A DNA stretch of 64,000 nucleotides from Granulicella sp. L60 (GCF_009765825.1 NZ_LMUR01000010.1:612278-676277); one strand, 5' to 3'. Positions 17,257 to 26,814 are shown, counted from the stretch's first letter. Numbers and translations are program-made. Notes: generated from the letters alone by a model not told the origin.

Positions 17257-17967
17257 ATGAGTGGACGTTACCTCCGCCGATCCGACAAGCAGCGTTTGGC
17301 CGAAACATTCGGCATCAAGGGGGATCTCAGCCACCTCACCATCGCACCCACCGACTACAACATCGCTCCTAACAGCACGCAGCCCGTGATTCGTTGCAAC
17401 CGTAAGACCGGCGAACGCGAGATGGTTCTGATGCGGTGGGGACTGGTCCCGCAGTTTGCTAAGTCGCTCAGCGACTTTGAAGGCGCAACAACCATCAACG
17501 CACGTGCCGAAACTCTCACCGGCAAAGCCATGTGGCGCATCCCCTTCGAGAGCCGACGCTGCATCATTCCTGCAGATGGTTTTTACGAGTGGAAGAAACT
17601 CGAAGACATGACAGGCACACAGAGCCGTCGCATCTCCAAGCCATACGCCTTCACGATGAAGGACCCGCAAAACTCTCCCTTCGCCTTCGCCGGCATATGG
17701 TCCGCGTGGAAAGATCCGAGCGGTTCGTGGCTTCAGAGCTTCGCCATCGTGACGACGACGGCCAACGAACTCGTCGAACCCATTCACAACCGCATGCCTG
17801 TCATCCTTCAGCCGCAAGACTACGATCGCTGGTTCACCCGTAGCCGCACTCAGTTGAACGAGAGCAGCGTCCCCACAAGTGAACTGCCTCTCGACCTGCT
17901 TCGTCCCTACCCGGCTGATGCCATGCAGTCCGTTCCGCACAACCCACTGGATCCCAATCCTTTGTAG
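17257..17967 (+). CDS. SRAP (YedK/HMCES-like) protein with serine at the catalytic position 2
   Basis: SOS-response-associated peptidase family protein, 236 residues. Family members bind abasic sites in single-stranded DNA and form a covalent crosslink through Cys2 after removal of Met1. Here the protein begins MSGRYLRR where the family has MCGR, so residue 2 is serine (codon AGT, one base from TGT). The other active-site residues are present: Asn81 in INARAET, Glu111 in ADGFYEWK, His177 in IHNRMPVIL. The fold signature WGLVPQF and FAFAGIW are intact. No frame disruption. Either the crosslinking chemistry is lost or changed, or a serine nucleophile is used. Confidence 0.92.
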   Translation: MSGRYLRRSDKQRLAETFGIKGDLSHLTIAPTDYNIAPNSTQPVIRCNRKTGEREMVLMRWGLVPQFAKSLSDFEGATTINARAETLTGKAMWRIPFESRRCIIPADGFYEWKKLEDMTGTQSRRISKPYAFTMKDPQNSPFAFAGIWSAWKDPSGSWLQSFAIVTTTANELVEPIHNRMPVILQPQDYDRWFTRSRTQLNESSVPTSELPLDLLRPYPADAMQSVPHNPLDPNPL

Positions 17968-18071
17968 CCAGCGAACAGGCCACAACTCCGACGAAGATTC
18001 GTCTTCTCCACAACAACTTACTGTCTGAAAATAACGTCCTAACGGTGAGTAGTTATAAGGAGATTTGTACG

Positions 18072-18368
18072 ATGAAGAAAGTCCTCTTCTCTGGCGTATG
18101 TGTTCTGCTTTTGACCGCAGGCATCGCGCAAGCGCAGGTTGTCGTCCGTGTTGGACCACCCGCGCGGCCTTATGAACGGATTCCGCCGCCACCGCCCGAG
18201 CATCGCGACTGGGCATGGCACGGCGGATATCATCGCTGGGATGGAGCCCGGTATGTCTGGGTTCCCGGAAGCTATGTCGCGCCTCCGCGTCCGCATGCCC
18301 ATTGGGTCGATGGCCACTGGGACCACAGGGGTGGCGGCTACGTCTGGACCGAAGGCCGCTGGCGCTAA
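18072..18368 (+). CDS. Secreted YXWGXW-repeat-type protein, 98 aa
   Basis: Start MKKVLFSG at 18072 has AGGAG about 9 bases upstream and opens a signal peptide (to AQAQ, residue 22). The mature part is rich in Trp, Tyr, His and Pro, with repeats of the WxxGxxW kind: WHGGYHRWDGARYVWVPGSY, then HWVDGHWDHRGGGYVWTEGRW in two parts. This pattern matches the YXWGXW (BcpO-like) repeat family, small exported proteins of unknown function. It is followed by a strong hairpin and kdsC. Confidence 0.8.
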   Translation: MKKVLFSGVCVLLLTAGIAQAQVVVRVGPPARPYERIPPPPPEHRDWAWHGGYHRWDGARYVWVPGSYVAPPRPHAHWVDGHWDHRGGGYVWTEGRWR

Positions 18369-18386
18369 CCTTACCTTCGAACCCCA

Positions 18387-18421
18387 ACCTTGGCGGATCA
18401 TCTCAAATGGTCCGCCAAGGT
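18387..18421. other. Strong hairpin in the kdsC leader
   Basis: Perfect 11-bp arms ACCTTGGCGGA (18387-18397) and TCCGCCAAGGT (18411-18421) with a 13-nt loop end 11 bases before the kdsC ATG. No U-run follows, so it is not a canonical terminator. It could block the kdsC ribosome site or end the upstream transcript. Confidence 0.6.
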
Positions 18422-18432
18422 ATCATCGTTCC

Positions 18433-19014
18433 ATGAACGCTGAAGCCCGCGCCAAAAAAATCAAAGTCCTCATCTTCGACGTAGACGGCGTCCTCACCGA
18501 CGGCCAGATCTTCGTCATCCCCAACGCAGAGGGTCACGGCATCGAAGCCAAAGGCTTCGCCGCACACGATGGACTCGGCATCTCGCTTGGCCGTCTCGGT
18601 GGACTGCGCATCGGCATCATCACCAAGCGCAACTCCCAGACCGTGGCCATCCGCGCCAACGACCTCAAGCTTGAGTTCATCTATCAAGGCCAGGCGCACA
18701 AGATGCACGCGATCAATGAGATCCTCGCGAAGACCGGTCACAGCATCGATGAACTCGCCTACGTCGGCGATGACATCATCGATCTTCCAGTGATGCGTCA
18801 GTGCGGTCTAGCCATTGCGACTGCGAACGCACGCCAGCAGGTAAAGGCTGTCGCGCACTATGTCACGCCTAATGCGGGCGGCTTCGGCGGCGGCCGCGAT
18901 GCCATCGACTTCATCCTCACCGCGCAGGGTTCGCTCGAAAAGGTGATCGAGCAGTACCTCGACGAATCCAGCGAAGCAGCGGCCTCCTCCGACGTGGGCC
19001 AAGGCAACATGTAG
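18433..19014 (+). CDS. kdsC: 3-deoxy-D-manno-octulosonate 8-phosphate phosphatase
   Basis: HAD-superfamily phosphatase (193 residues) that removes phosphate from KDO 8-phosphate to give KDO for lipopolysaccharide core synthesis, in the cytosol. The start is set at 18433 because family proteins begin shortly before the catalytic motif; the longer frame overlaps the previous gene. Motif I is FDVDGVLTDG, motif II lies in IGIITKRNS (family usually TGR), motif IV is YVGDDIIDLPVM, and LGISLGRLGG and GGFGGGRDAIDFIL match the cap-less C0 group that works as a tetramer. Followed 50 bp later by the Lhr helicase gene. Confidence 0.92.
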   Translation: MNAEARAKKIKVLIFDVDGVLTDGQIFVIPNAEGHGIEAKGFAAHDGLGISLGRLGGLRIGIITKRNSQTVAIRANDLKLEFIYQGQAHKMHAINEILAKTGHSIDELAYVGDDIIDLPVMRQCGLAIATANARQQVKAVAHYVTPNAGGFGGGRDAIDFILTAQGSLEKVIEQYLDESSEAAASSDVGQGNM

Positions 19015-19064
19015 AAAAGAAACAGCGAAGAAACATCGAACAAAACTCGCGCTACAATCAGCAA

Positions 19065-22000
19065 ATGCCGCTGGAGATTCCACCCTCACTCGCCTGGGCG
19101 CATCCTGTCACGGCCGAGTGGTTTCTCACCAAATTCGGCAGTCCCACCGAGCCGCAGACCCACGGCTGGCCCTGCATCCTCGCGGGCGAAGCAACACTCA
19201 TCTCCGCCCCCACCGGCAGCGGCAAAACCCTCGCTGCCTTTCTCGTCTGCATCGACCAGCTACTCCGCGAGTCGCTCTCCGGCCAACTTGCACCCTGCAC
19301 GCAGGTCGTCTACGTCAGCCCCCTCAAGGCCCTCTCCAATGACGTTCAGAAAAATCTCGACGGCCCGCTCGCCGAGATCCAGCAGCTTGCCATGCAGCGC
19401 GGCTATCTCTGCCCTCAGATCCGCACCGGCGTCCGCACGGGCGACACCTTGCCAAAAGAACGCGCCGCCATGCTCCGTCATCCGCCCCACATCCTCGTCA
19501 CTACGCCGGAGTCGCTCTACATCCTCCTCACCGCGGGCAAGAGCAGGGAACACCTTCGCCGCGTTCGCACCGTCATCGTCGACGAGATTCACGCCGTCGC
19601 CGACGACAAGCGCGGTGCCCACCTCGCTCTCTCGCTCGAACGCCTGGACGCGCTCGTAACCGGCGCAAACCGGCTCAGCCCCGGAGCCTTCCTCACCGGC
19701 CTTGCCACTCCTCCGCAACGCATCGGCCTCTCTGCCACGCAAAACCCCATCGAACTCGTCGCCGACTTCCTCACCGGCATCCACGAAGATCGCCCGCCCG
19801 CTACCATCGTGCAAGTAGGCCAACGCCGAGAGCTCGACATCGCCATCGAAGTTCCCAGCGATGAACTTAGCTCTGTCACCACCAACGGCATGTGGTCGGA
19901 GATATTCGATAAGCTCGCGGTCCACGCGGAGAATCACCGCTCCACGCTGGTCTTCGTCAACACGCGCCGCCTCGTCGAAAAGATCTCCTTCGAACTAGCC
20001 TCGCGCCTCGGCACGGAGCATGTCGCCGCCCATCACGGCTCGCTCTCCCGCACCCTCCGCCTCGACGCGGAGCAGCGACTGAAGAACGGCGAGATCAAGA
20101 TCCTCATCGCGACCGCATCACTCGAACTGGGAATCGACATCGGCGACATCGACCTCGTATGCCAGATCAGCACCACGCGCGCCGTCGCCGTGGCCATGCA
20201 GCGCGTAGGCCGCGCGGGCCACTGGCGCGGAGCCATCCCCAAAGGTCGTCTCTTCGCCACCACCCGCGACGACCTGATAGAGCAGGCAGCGCTCATACGC
20301 AAAATGCGCGCCGGCGAACTCGATCAGTTACAAATTCCTCCGCAGCCTGCCGACGTCCTCATGCAACAGATCGTGGCCTGCTGTGGTGCGGAGCCGTGGG
20401 AGGAAGAAGCTCTCTTCAACACGCTCCGCCGCGCCTATCCGTATCGAAACCTCACCCGCGAAGCCTTCAACGACCTCCTCACGCTTCTCAGCGAGGGCAT
20501 CGAATCCACGCGCGGACGCTACGGCGCTTACCTTCTCCGCGACGGTGTCCAGCATCATCTCCATCCTCGCCGTGGCGCTCGCATGATCGCCATCTCGAAC
20601 GGTGGCGCCATCCCCGACGTCGCCCTTTATAACGTCATCCTCCAGCCGGAGGGCGTTCAGATCGCTACACTTGACGAGCACTTCGCAGTCGATTCGAGCC
20701 CCGGCGACGTCATCCTCCTCGGCAACTCCAGCTGGCGCATCCAGCGTGTCGAGGCCGTCGGCAGAGTCCTCGTCGAAGACGCCCACGGCGCACCGCCCAG
20801 CCTGCCCTTCTGGGAGGGCGAAGCTCCACAACGCACCGCAGTTCTTTGCGACGGAGTAAGCGAGCTCCGCGAACAGATCTCCACCCTCACCCCGAACGTC
20901 ACGCCCGGCTACATCTCCCCGGCGCAGCCAGAGGTCGCCTCTGCCGCCGCGTGGCTCATGGAGCAGTGCGGAGTCTGCGCAAGCGGAGCGCAGCAACTGA
21001 TCGCCTACATCGTCACCGGCCGCGGCGTTCTTGGAGCCGTGCCATCCAAGACCACCATCATCGCCGAGCGCTTCTTCGACGACGGTGGCGGCATGCAGCT
21101 TATCCTTCACGCTCCCTTCGGAGGCCGCGTCAACAAAGCCTTCGGTCTCGCGTTGCGCAAACGCTTCTGCCGTGGCTTCAACTTTGAACTCCAGGCCGCC
21201 GCCACCGACAACGGCATCAACATCTCCCTCGCCGAACAGCACAGCTTCCCGCTCGCCGACGTCTTTCAGTTCCTCACCGAACACACCGCAAAGGAGTTGC
21301 TCGAACAAGCCGCGATCGCTTCACCCATCTTCAAGAATCGCTGGCGCTGGGCCGCGGGCCGCAGTCTTCAACTCCTTCGCTTCTCCAAGGGAAAGCGCAT
21401 CGCACCGCAGATCCAGCGCACCCGTTCCGAAGATCTCATGGCGTCCGTCTTCCCTCAGGCCGCAGCCTGCTTCGAGACCATCGTCGGCGACATTCAGATC
21501 CCCGATCACCCGCTCGTCAACGAGGTCATGCAGGATGTTCTGCAGGAGGCGATGGACCTCGAAGGCCTCATCGAACTTCTGCGTGGAATAAAAGACGGCA
21601 CCATCCGCTGCCTCGCCGTCGACACGCCTACACCCTCAGTCTTCGCCCACGAACTCCTCAACGCAAATCCCTACGCCTTCCTCGACGAGGCTGGTCTCGA
21701 GGAGCGCCGCGCCCGCGCAACCTCGCTGGGCCGCAATCTTCCCGAAGCCCCCGGAAGACTCGATCAAGCCGCCATTGATGCCATCCGTCGCGAGATCTGG
21801 CCCAACCTCCGCGACGAGCACGAACTCCACGACCTTCTCCACTCCTTGATTGCGCTTCCTTTACACACTTTAGATGAAAGCGAAACCCGCCACTGGCCTG
21901 CCTTTTACGAACGCCTCGTCCAAACTGGACGTGCCCAAACCATTGACTGTGGCGGATCTCCCAGTTGGGTGGCAACCGAACGCCTTCCCCATGTCGTCGC

Positions 22001-23477
22001 ACTCTGGTCCGGTTTTACTAATGAAACAAATACAGTTACAAAAGAAGAAGCCGTACAGAAGTATGTTCAGGGATGGTTACAAATCATCGGGCCCACAACG
22101 GCCAAAGCCCTTGCGAGCAACCTGAACCTCGACGCCGCCTCAGTCTTTCAGGCATTCCTCGCCATGGAGATGCAGGGCCTGCTCATGCGCGGCACCTTCG
22201 AATACCCCGCGCTAGAGACATCAACGAATACAGACTCCGAACACGAAATAGAGTGGTGCGAACGCCGCATCCTGCAACGCATCCACCGCCGCACCGTGGC
22301 CACGCTCCGCAAGCAGATCGAACCCGTCACGCCTGCCGTCTACATGCGCTGGCTCCTCGGCTGGCAGCACCTCGCGCCCCAGACACAGCTCTCCGGCGAA
22401 GAAGGGGTCTTCGAGGCACTTCGCCAACTCGAAGGCTTCGAAGCTCCAGCTGTCGAGTGGGAGCGAACCATCCTGCCTGCCCGCGTGGCCAACTACGACT
22501 CACGCTGGCTCGACGCCCTCTGCCTCTCCGGCGCCGTCGGCTGGGGCCGCATCTCGCCTCATCCGGCATGGTCCGCCGGCGATGGAGCCGCACCGCGCCG
22601 CGTCATCCCCACCAACGCCGCGCCCATCACCTTCTACATCCGCGAGACCGCCGACTGGCTCCCTCACGCCCTCGCGCAGCAGTGCGTCGAAGAAGAGAAG
22701 TTGGCCGCCGCTCTCAGTCCCGAGGCGCTTCAGCTTCGCCATCTTCTCCAGCAGCGCGGAGCATGTTTCGCCAACGACATTCAGCGCATCGCCAGCCTCA
22801 CCCGTCAGCAGACGCAGCAAGCGCTTTGGGAGCTAGCCACCGCAGGCCTCGCCGCCGCCGATGGATTCGACCAGCTCCGCGCCTGTATGGATCCTCGCCG
22901 CCGATCCACCACCACAGAAAATCCAGGCAAGCGTGTCCTTCGCAACTCCGCCGGGCGCTGGTCTCTGCTCTGCGAAGAGGTTCACGCTGCCTCAACCGCA
23001 ATCGAACAAGCCCGTCGCACCGACGCTGCCATCGAATCCTTCGCCCGCCAGTTACTCGCTCGTTACGGAGTCCTCTTCCGCGATCTTCTCGCCCGCGAGT
23101 CCAACGCCCCCAGGTGGCGCGATCTTCTCGGCATCCTTCGTCGACTCGAAGCCCGTGGCGAAGTCCGCGGCGGGCGCTTCCTCTCCGGCTTCGGCGGCGA
23201 GCAGTACGCACTCCCCGAAGCCGTCGAATCTCTCCGCGCTGCCCGCACCCGCGAGTGCTCCGCCATCATCTCCGTCGCTGCAGCCGACGCCATCAACCTC
23301 GCTGGTATCGTCGTCCCGGGCGACCGCGTCCCCGCAGTTCCGGGCAAGCAGGTTCTCTATCGCAACGGCAAACTCTATACAGATGAAGCTGACGCCACCA
23401 CAGACGTGCTCGACGCAGACCTCGCCTCCGCAGTGATCCCCACCGTCTCAAGCGCCCAAGGTCTAAGATTGTTCTAG
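19065..23477 (+). CDS. lhr: Lhr-family DEAD/DEAH helicase
   Basis: Very large superfamily 2 helicase (1470 residues; E. coli Lhr about 1540). It unwinds DNA/DNA and RNA:DNA duplexes and is linked to DNA repair. RecA1 carries Q-like GSPTEPQTHGWP, Walker A APTGSGKT (about residue 48), YVSPLKAL, TTPESLY, DEIH in IVDEIHAVADDKRGAH and SAT in LSATQNPIE. RecA2 carries LVFVNTR, HHGSLSR and the QRVGRAGHWRGA motif. Winged-helix and Lhr-core domains follow to about 850, and the long C-terminal half matches the Lhr C-terminal domain with repeated winged-helix segments. It is followed 2 bases later by a 56-residue DUF5522-like gene and preceded by kdsC. Confidence 0.93.
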   Translation: MPLEIPPSLAWAHPVTAEWFLTKFGSPTEPQTHGWPCILAGEATLISAPTGSGKTLAAFLVCIDQLLRESLSGQLAPCTQVVYVSPLKALSNDVQKNLDGPLAEIQQLAMQRGYLCPQIRTGVRTGDTLPKERAAMLRHPPHILVTTPESLYILLTAGKSREHLRRVRTVIVDEIHAVADDKRGAHLALSLERLDALVTGANRLSPGAFLTGLATPPQRIGLSATQNPIELVADFLTGIHEDRPPATIVQVGQRRELDIAIEVPSDELSSVTTNGMWSEIFDKLAVHAENHRSTLVFVNTRRLVEKISFELASRLGTEHVAAHHGSLSRTLRLDAEQRLKNGEIKILIATASLELGIDIGDIDLVCQISTTRAVAVAMQRVGRAGHWRGAIPKGRLFATTRDDLIEQAALIRKMRAGELDQLQIPPQPADVLMQQIVACCGAEPWEEEALFNTLRRAYPYRNLTREAFNDLLTLLSEGIESTRGRYGAYLLRDGVQHHLHPRRGARMIAISNGGAIPDVALYNVILQPEGVQIATLDEHFAVDSSPGDVILLGNSSWRIQRVEAVGRVLVEDAHGAPPSLPFWEGEAPQRTAVLCDGVSELREQISTLTPNVTPGYISPAQPEVASAAAWLMEQCGVCASGAQQLIAYIVTGRGVLGAVPSKTTIIAERFFDDGGGMQLILHAPFGGRVNKAFGLALRKRFCRGFNFELQAAATDNGINISLAEQHSFPLADVFQFLTEHTAKELLEQAAIASPIFKNRWRWAAGRSLQLLRFSKGKRIAPQIQRTRSEDLMASVFPQAAACFETIVGDIQIPDHPLVNEVMQDVLQEAMDLEGLIELLRGIKDGTIRCLAVDTPTPSVFAHELLNANPYAFLDEAGLEERRARATSLGRNLPEAPGRLDQAAIDAIRREIWPNLRDEHELHDLLHSLIALPLHTLDESETRHWPAFYERLVQTGRAQTIDCGGSPSWVATERLPHVVALWSGFTNETNTVTKEEAVQKYVQGWLQIIGPTTAKALASNLNLDAASVFQAFLAMEMQGLLMRGTFEYPALETSTNTDSEHEIEWCERRILQRIHRRTVATLRKQIEPVTPAVYMRWLLGWQHLAPQTQLSGEEGVFEALRQLEGFEAPAVEWERTILPARVANYDSRWLDALCLSGAVGWGRISPHPAWSAGDGAAPRRVIPTNAAPITFYIRETADWLPHALAQQCVEEEKLAAALSPEALQLRHLLQQRGACFANDIQRIASLTRQQTQQALWELATAGLAAADGFDQLRACMDPRRRSTTTENPGKRVLRNSAGRWSLLCEEVHAASTAIEQARRTDAAIESFARQLLARYGVLFRDLLARESNAPRWRDLLGILRRLEARGEVRGGRFLSGFGGEQYALPEAVESLRAARTRECSAIISVAAADAINLAGIVVPGDRVPAVPGKQVLYRNGKLYTDEADATTDVLDADLASAVIPTVSSAQGLRLF

Positions 23478-23479
23478 CC

Positions 23480-23650
23480 ATGCAGGACGCCGCCAAACCC
23501 GCAGCCGCACCGCTGTCCGACGAGACGGTGCCGGAGTTGCAGCCTGAAGACTTCTACTATGAAGGACCGTATATGGTCTTCACAGCGGCCTACCACCTCA
23601 AGCGTGGATACTGCTGCAACTCCGATTGTCGTCACTGCCCCTACAAGTAG
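23480..23650 (+). CDS. DUF5522-like small Cys-rich protein
   Basis: A 56-residue protein starting 2 bases after the Lhr stop codon, so probably translated by coupling. After a Pro/Ala-rich start it has EDFYYEGPYMVFTAAYHLKRGYCC in two parts, then NSDCRHCPYK at the very end. The GYCC...CRHCPY cluster (four cysteines) is the hallmark of the DUF5522 family and looks like a small metal or iron-sulfur site. Function unknown. The link to Lhr suggests a nucleic-acid role but rests only on position. Confidence 0.75.
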   Translation: MQDAAKPAAAPLSDETVPELQPEDFYYEGPYMVFTAAYHLKRGYCCNSDCRHCPYK

Positions 23651-23655
23651 CCGCT

Positions 23656-24582
23656 TTAGTTCAGCTGTGCAGGTCCACTCGGTGTCATTGGCGGCAGGGA
23701 AGGCGCTTCTCCAACTGACGCCCTTACACTCCGCAACGCATGAGCGTTCTGTATCAGGGTAAGCACACGTGGATCTTTGCGATACTTCGCTAACACTTCA
23801 TCCGTTCCCATCTCGTGTTGAATATCAAATCCGCCTTCGCTTGCCAGCGTCAGAAAGTGCAGCATATTGATCTCGTCGCCGCGATGAGCGTAGAGCCGTG
23901 CCATCTCGAAGCAGTAGTGGGCATGGTCCTCCGGCGAGAGCATCCGTGCGGCGATCCCCGTCAGCTCGTGATGCTCCGACATATCCGGGTCCAGCGTCAG
24001 CGCAACGTCGAACTCATGCCGCGCCCGGTCAAACTGTTTCTCTTCAAAGAGAGCAGTCCCCATATTGGCATGGAAGGTCGCAGACTTCTTCTGCAGTTTA
24101 ATGGCGTGATTATAGTCGGAGATCGCCGTTCCAAACTGGTGGTCGAGATACTCCACAGCGCCCAGATTATTCCACGCCTCTGCATCCTTCTTCTTCAGAC
24201 GAATAGCCTTCTGGAAGTAGACGCGCGCTACCTCTGTTCGACCTAACTCCAGGTTGGTGACGCCCAGCTTATTCAGCAGCGCCGGCGCTGACCCTCCACG
24301 CTGTAGCGCGTAGATGTAGTAGTTCAGGGCATCTTCAGGAAATCGCCTGGCGCGCAACACATCGCCGACCAGCTCTAGCCTCTCCGGCGTAGCTGTCGCA
24401 GGATCGGGAAGATGCGGTTGAATGGCAAGCCAGTCAATGCTCTGATGATTCATGTCCTTGACGTACTGAGCAGACGGCACATTCTTAGCCGTGCCCGCTG
24501 ACGATTGAGCCATCAACATAGGCGCAGCCAGGAGCAGACTGGAGAGAAGATACGAGCGGAAGGAGCGGATAGGCGTACTCAT
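23656..24582 (-). CDS. Exported TPR-repeat protein
   Basis: A 308-residue protein with signal peptide (to about residue 26, LMAQSS). Tetratricopeptide repeats cover about residues 65-245, e.g. PERLELVGDVLRARRFPEDA, ALLNKLGVTNLELGRTEVA, EAWNNLGAVEYLDHQFGTA, TFHANMGTALFEEKQFDRA. TPRs mediate protein-protein contacts; in the periplasm they often scaffold secretion or assembly complexes. GAGG lies 7 bases before the ATG. It is the last gene of a four-gene minus-strand locus after the VWA protein (90 bp gap), so a role in the same complex is likely. Confidence 0.85.
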   Translation of the reverse strand: MSTPIRSFRSYLLSSLLLAAPMLMAQSSAGTAKNVPSAQYVKDMNHQSIDWLAIQPHLPDPATATPERLELVGDVLRARRFPEDALNYYIYALQRGGSAPALLNKLGVTNLELGRTEVARVYFQKAIRLKKKDAEAWNNLGAVEYLDHQFGTAISDYNHAIKLQKKSATFHANMGTALFEEKQFDRARHEFDVALTLDPDMSEHHELTGIAARMLSPEDHAHYCFEMARLYAHRGDEINMLHFLTLASEGGFDIQHEMGTDEVLAKYRKDPRVLTLIQNAHALRSVRASVGEAPSLPPMTPSGPAQLN

Positions 24583-24672
24583 GGGCGTACCTCACGAGAT
24601 TCGGCACTATCATCTTCCCCGCTTCTGGCGCTGTCAATAGCCACTACGCGACAGAAACATAAGGCCAGTCCG

Positions 24673-26814
24673 TTACGGCGTTGGCATCGCCGGAGTGCCG
24701 GGCGGAGCCACCACCGGAGCTGCCCCCGGACGCACCACCATCGCCATCCGCGGAAAGCTGAAGCTCCCCCCCGCGTCATCGATCACGTTCACCTGGCAGA
24801 TGTAAGTGCCCGGCTTCAGCTGCGTTAGCGGCACGTCAAACTGAAAAGCCACCGCCCCGCGCTCAGGAATATTGATCGCCCCAGCCTCTACCAGCGGCGT
24901 CTCGTACACCTTCACGCCTCCGCTCAGAAACTCAATGCTGGTCAACACGCGCACCGGGCCGCCCTCGCGCCGCGTCAGTCCAGGCGAACTCGCAGGCTCC
25001 GGCGCATCCTTCTGCTTCGCCGGATCGTACACCTCGTACAGAAAAAACAGGTGCTGATCCTGCCGAAATACATGCGGCACATTCGGAATCCACTCCACGC
25101 CATCCCTCACCAGTGGGTTCGACACCTTCTTCGCCGTGGTCGGCACACGCTGACTCGACAGCACGATCGAACTCAGCTTCAGCGCCGTCTTCTTCATATC
25201 CGGCACCTGCAGGTCCGTCTCGAAGCTGCCCATCGCGCCCGTCTGGTTCTCGCGCACCACAAACTTCAGATGGTACTTGCCCGGCGCCAGCGTAAATCCC
25301 GTTGAGTATTGAATATTCTTTCGTTGCACCTGCTGCGACGCATCCAGCGCCAGCTTCACCGTGTCGCGAACGTTGCCAACGACAATCCCCTCGGCGTTCT
25401 TCACCTGCCCCATCACGTCGATGTTGGCCTTGTCCCGATCGCCATTCTTCACGCTATGAATCTGCGAACCCGGCACGATCAGCGACACTGGAACGAAGAA
25501 CTTATTGTCCGCCAACCGGAAGTAGAGCGCCTGCAGATACACCGCAACATCGGTGGCCGGAAGATCGCTCCGCATCTGGTCCGTCAAAGCCTCCTCGCGA
25601 TCTTCCGTCTTCTGGTGTTGAAAATCCGCCGGTGCGTAGTATCCCGATCGGTAGTCGATCTTCGCATCCGGCCGGTTCAGCTTCACCGTCAGATGCCGGA
25701 AGCTTCCATCCCGTCGCGTGTCGGTCGAACGAAACCCGAGAATGTAATAAGCCTCGGTGTCGTGCTGCACCTGCTGAAACGCCGGCGCAAAATCGTTCGA
25801 GTCAAAGAACGCCTTGCCCCCCGTATCGGACGAGAGCGTACCCAGCACCTCCTGCGAGGCGAAATTCGCGTCCAGCTGGCTCTGCATCGCGCCTCCGCTA
25901 TACGCCGAGGTCCCGCGCAAACTCCCCTGCGAAGCAGTTCCCACCGCAGGCAGCGCCTCCAGCCCACGCGAGTCCACGCTGTAGATCGCCATATTCGCCT
26001 TTACCGCTTCGTTAGTCGCCGCGCGCATACTCGCCTGGTTTTCGATACCCTGCCGCGTAAGCCCACCCGAGAAGTACAGCAGACTCTTCCGCTGATCCAC
26101 GTGCTCCAGGCTCTTCGCAATCGTGCGGATCGCATACAGCTCGCGGTCCGTATTCAATGCGTTGTACTCACTGTCGTCGGCAGTAAAACTCGATCCATCA
26201 TCGGACGTTCCGCTGGAGACTCCGCCCTCATTTCCGTTGGCAAAACCCGTGCCTTCCGTCCCGTTGAACTTGTCCAGCCCCCTCAACAAAGCAGCCTTGT
26301 CGGAGGTAAAGTCCTGGTCCATGCTCAAACTGGTATCCATACTCACCAGCGCCACCAGATCAGCCGGCTGCATCTTTTTGTTCACGAAGTCCTGCGCTGC
26401 CTCGACGGCACGGTCTATATCCTCCGGCTGCATACTGCTCAGGTCGAAGAAGATCACAATCAATCGGTGATCCCGCAACGCCTTGGGATCTTCCGCAAAG
26501 TTGCCGTTTACGAGATCTGCAATTGTAGCCTTCCCTGTTACAGTTGACCTCTCCCGCAGCACCGCCGCCTCATCCACATTCTGGTAGTCGAAGCTGGCGA
26601 TCTTCTGCGGCTTGCCGTTCTCTAAGATCGTAAAGTCGCTGGCCTTCAGTCCCTTCACGACCTCGCCCGTCTTCTTGTCCCGCACCACGACGTTCGTCAG
26701 CACAATGTCGGTCTGCACCTTCATCGTGAAGGTGCCATCATTCGCCTGCTGCTGGGCAAAGCCCGGCGATCCCGCCATCCACGCCACCAGAGCCGCCGTA
26801 ATCAATCGCCGCAT
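24673..26814 (-). CDS. VWFA-related exported protein (acidobacterial type)
   Basis: A 713-residue exported protein. ATG at 26814 starts a signal peptide (MRRLITAALVAWMAG...GFAQQ). An N-terminal beta domain (FTMKVQTDIVLTNVVVRDK, LKASDFTILENGKPQKIASF) precedes a von Willebrand A domain from about residue 110 to 340: LIVIFFDLSSM (degenerate DxSxS-like MIDAS), LVALVSMDTS, LLYFSGGL. Then FRHLTVKLNRPDAKIDYRSGYYAP, the characteristic end of the acidobacterial VWFA-related domain, and a C-terminal region of beta-sandwich character. Such proteins are abundant in Acidobacteria and of unknown role, perhaps adhesion or envelope assembly. Co-directional with the Gly-rich receptor upstream (46 bp gap) and the TPR gene downstream. 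Confidence 0.88.
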   Translation of the reverse strand: MRRLITAALVAWMAGSPGFAQQQANDGTFTMKVQTDIVLTNVVVRDKKTGEVVKGLKASDFTILENGKPQKIASFDYQNVDEAAVLRERSTVTGKATIADLVNGNFAEDPKALRDHRLIVIFFDLSSMQPEDIDRAVEAAQDFVNKKMQPADLVALVSMDTSLSMDQDFTSDKAALLRGLDKFNGTEGTGFANGNEGGVSSGTSDDGSSFTADDSEYNALNTDRELYAIRTIAKSLEHVDQRKSLLYFSGGLTRQGIENQASMRAATNEAVKANMAIYSVDSRGLEALPAVGTASQGSLRGTSAYSGGAMQSQLDANFASQEVLGTLSSDTGGKAFFDSNDFAPAFQQVQHDTEAYYILGFRSTDTRRDGSFRHLTVKLNRPDAKIDYRSGYYAPADFQHQKTEDREEALTDQMRSDLPATDVAVYLQALYFRLADNKFFVPVSLIVPGSQIHSVKNGDRDKANIDVMGQVKNAEGIVVGNVRDTVKLALDASQQVQRKNIQYSTGFTLAPGKYHLKFVVRENQTGAMGSFETDLQVPDMKKTALKLSSIVLSSQRVPTTAKKVSNPLVRDGVEWIPNVPHVFRQDQHLFFLYEVYDPAKQKDAPEPASSPGLTRREGGPVRVLTSIEFLSGGVKVYETPLVEAGAINIPERGAVAFQFDVPLTQLKPGTYICQVNVIDDAGGSFSFPRMAMVVRPGAAPVVAPPGTPAMPTP

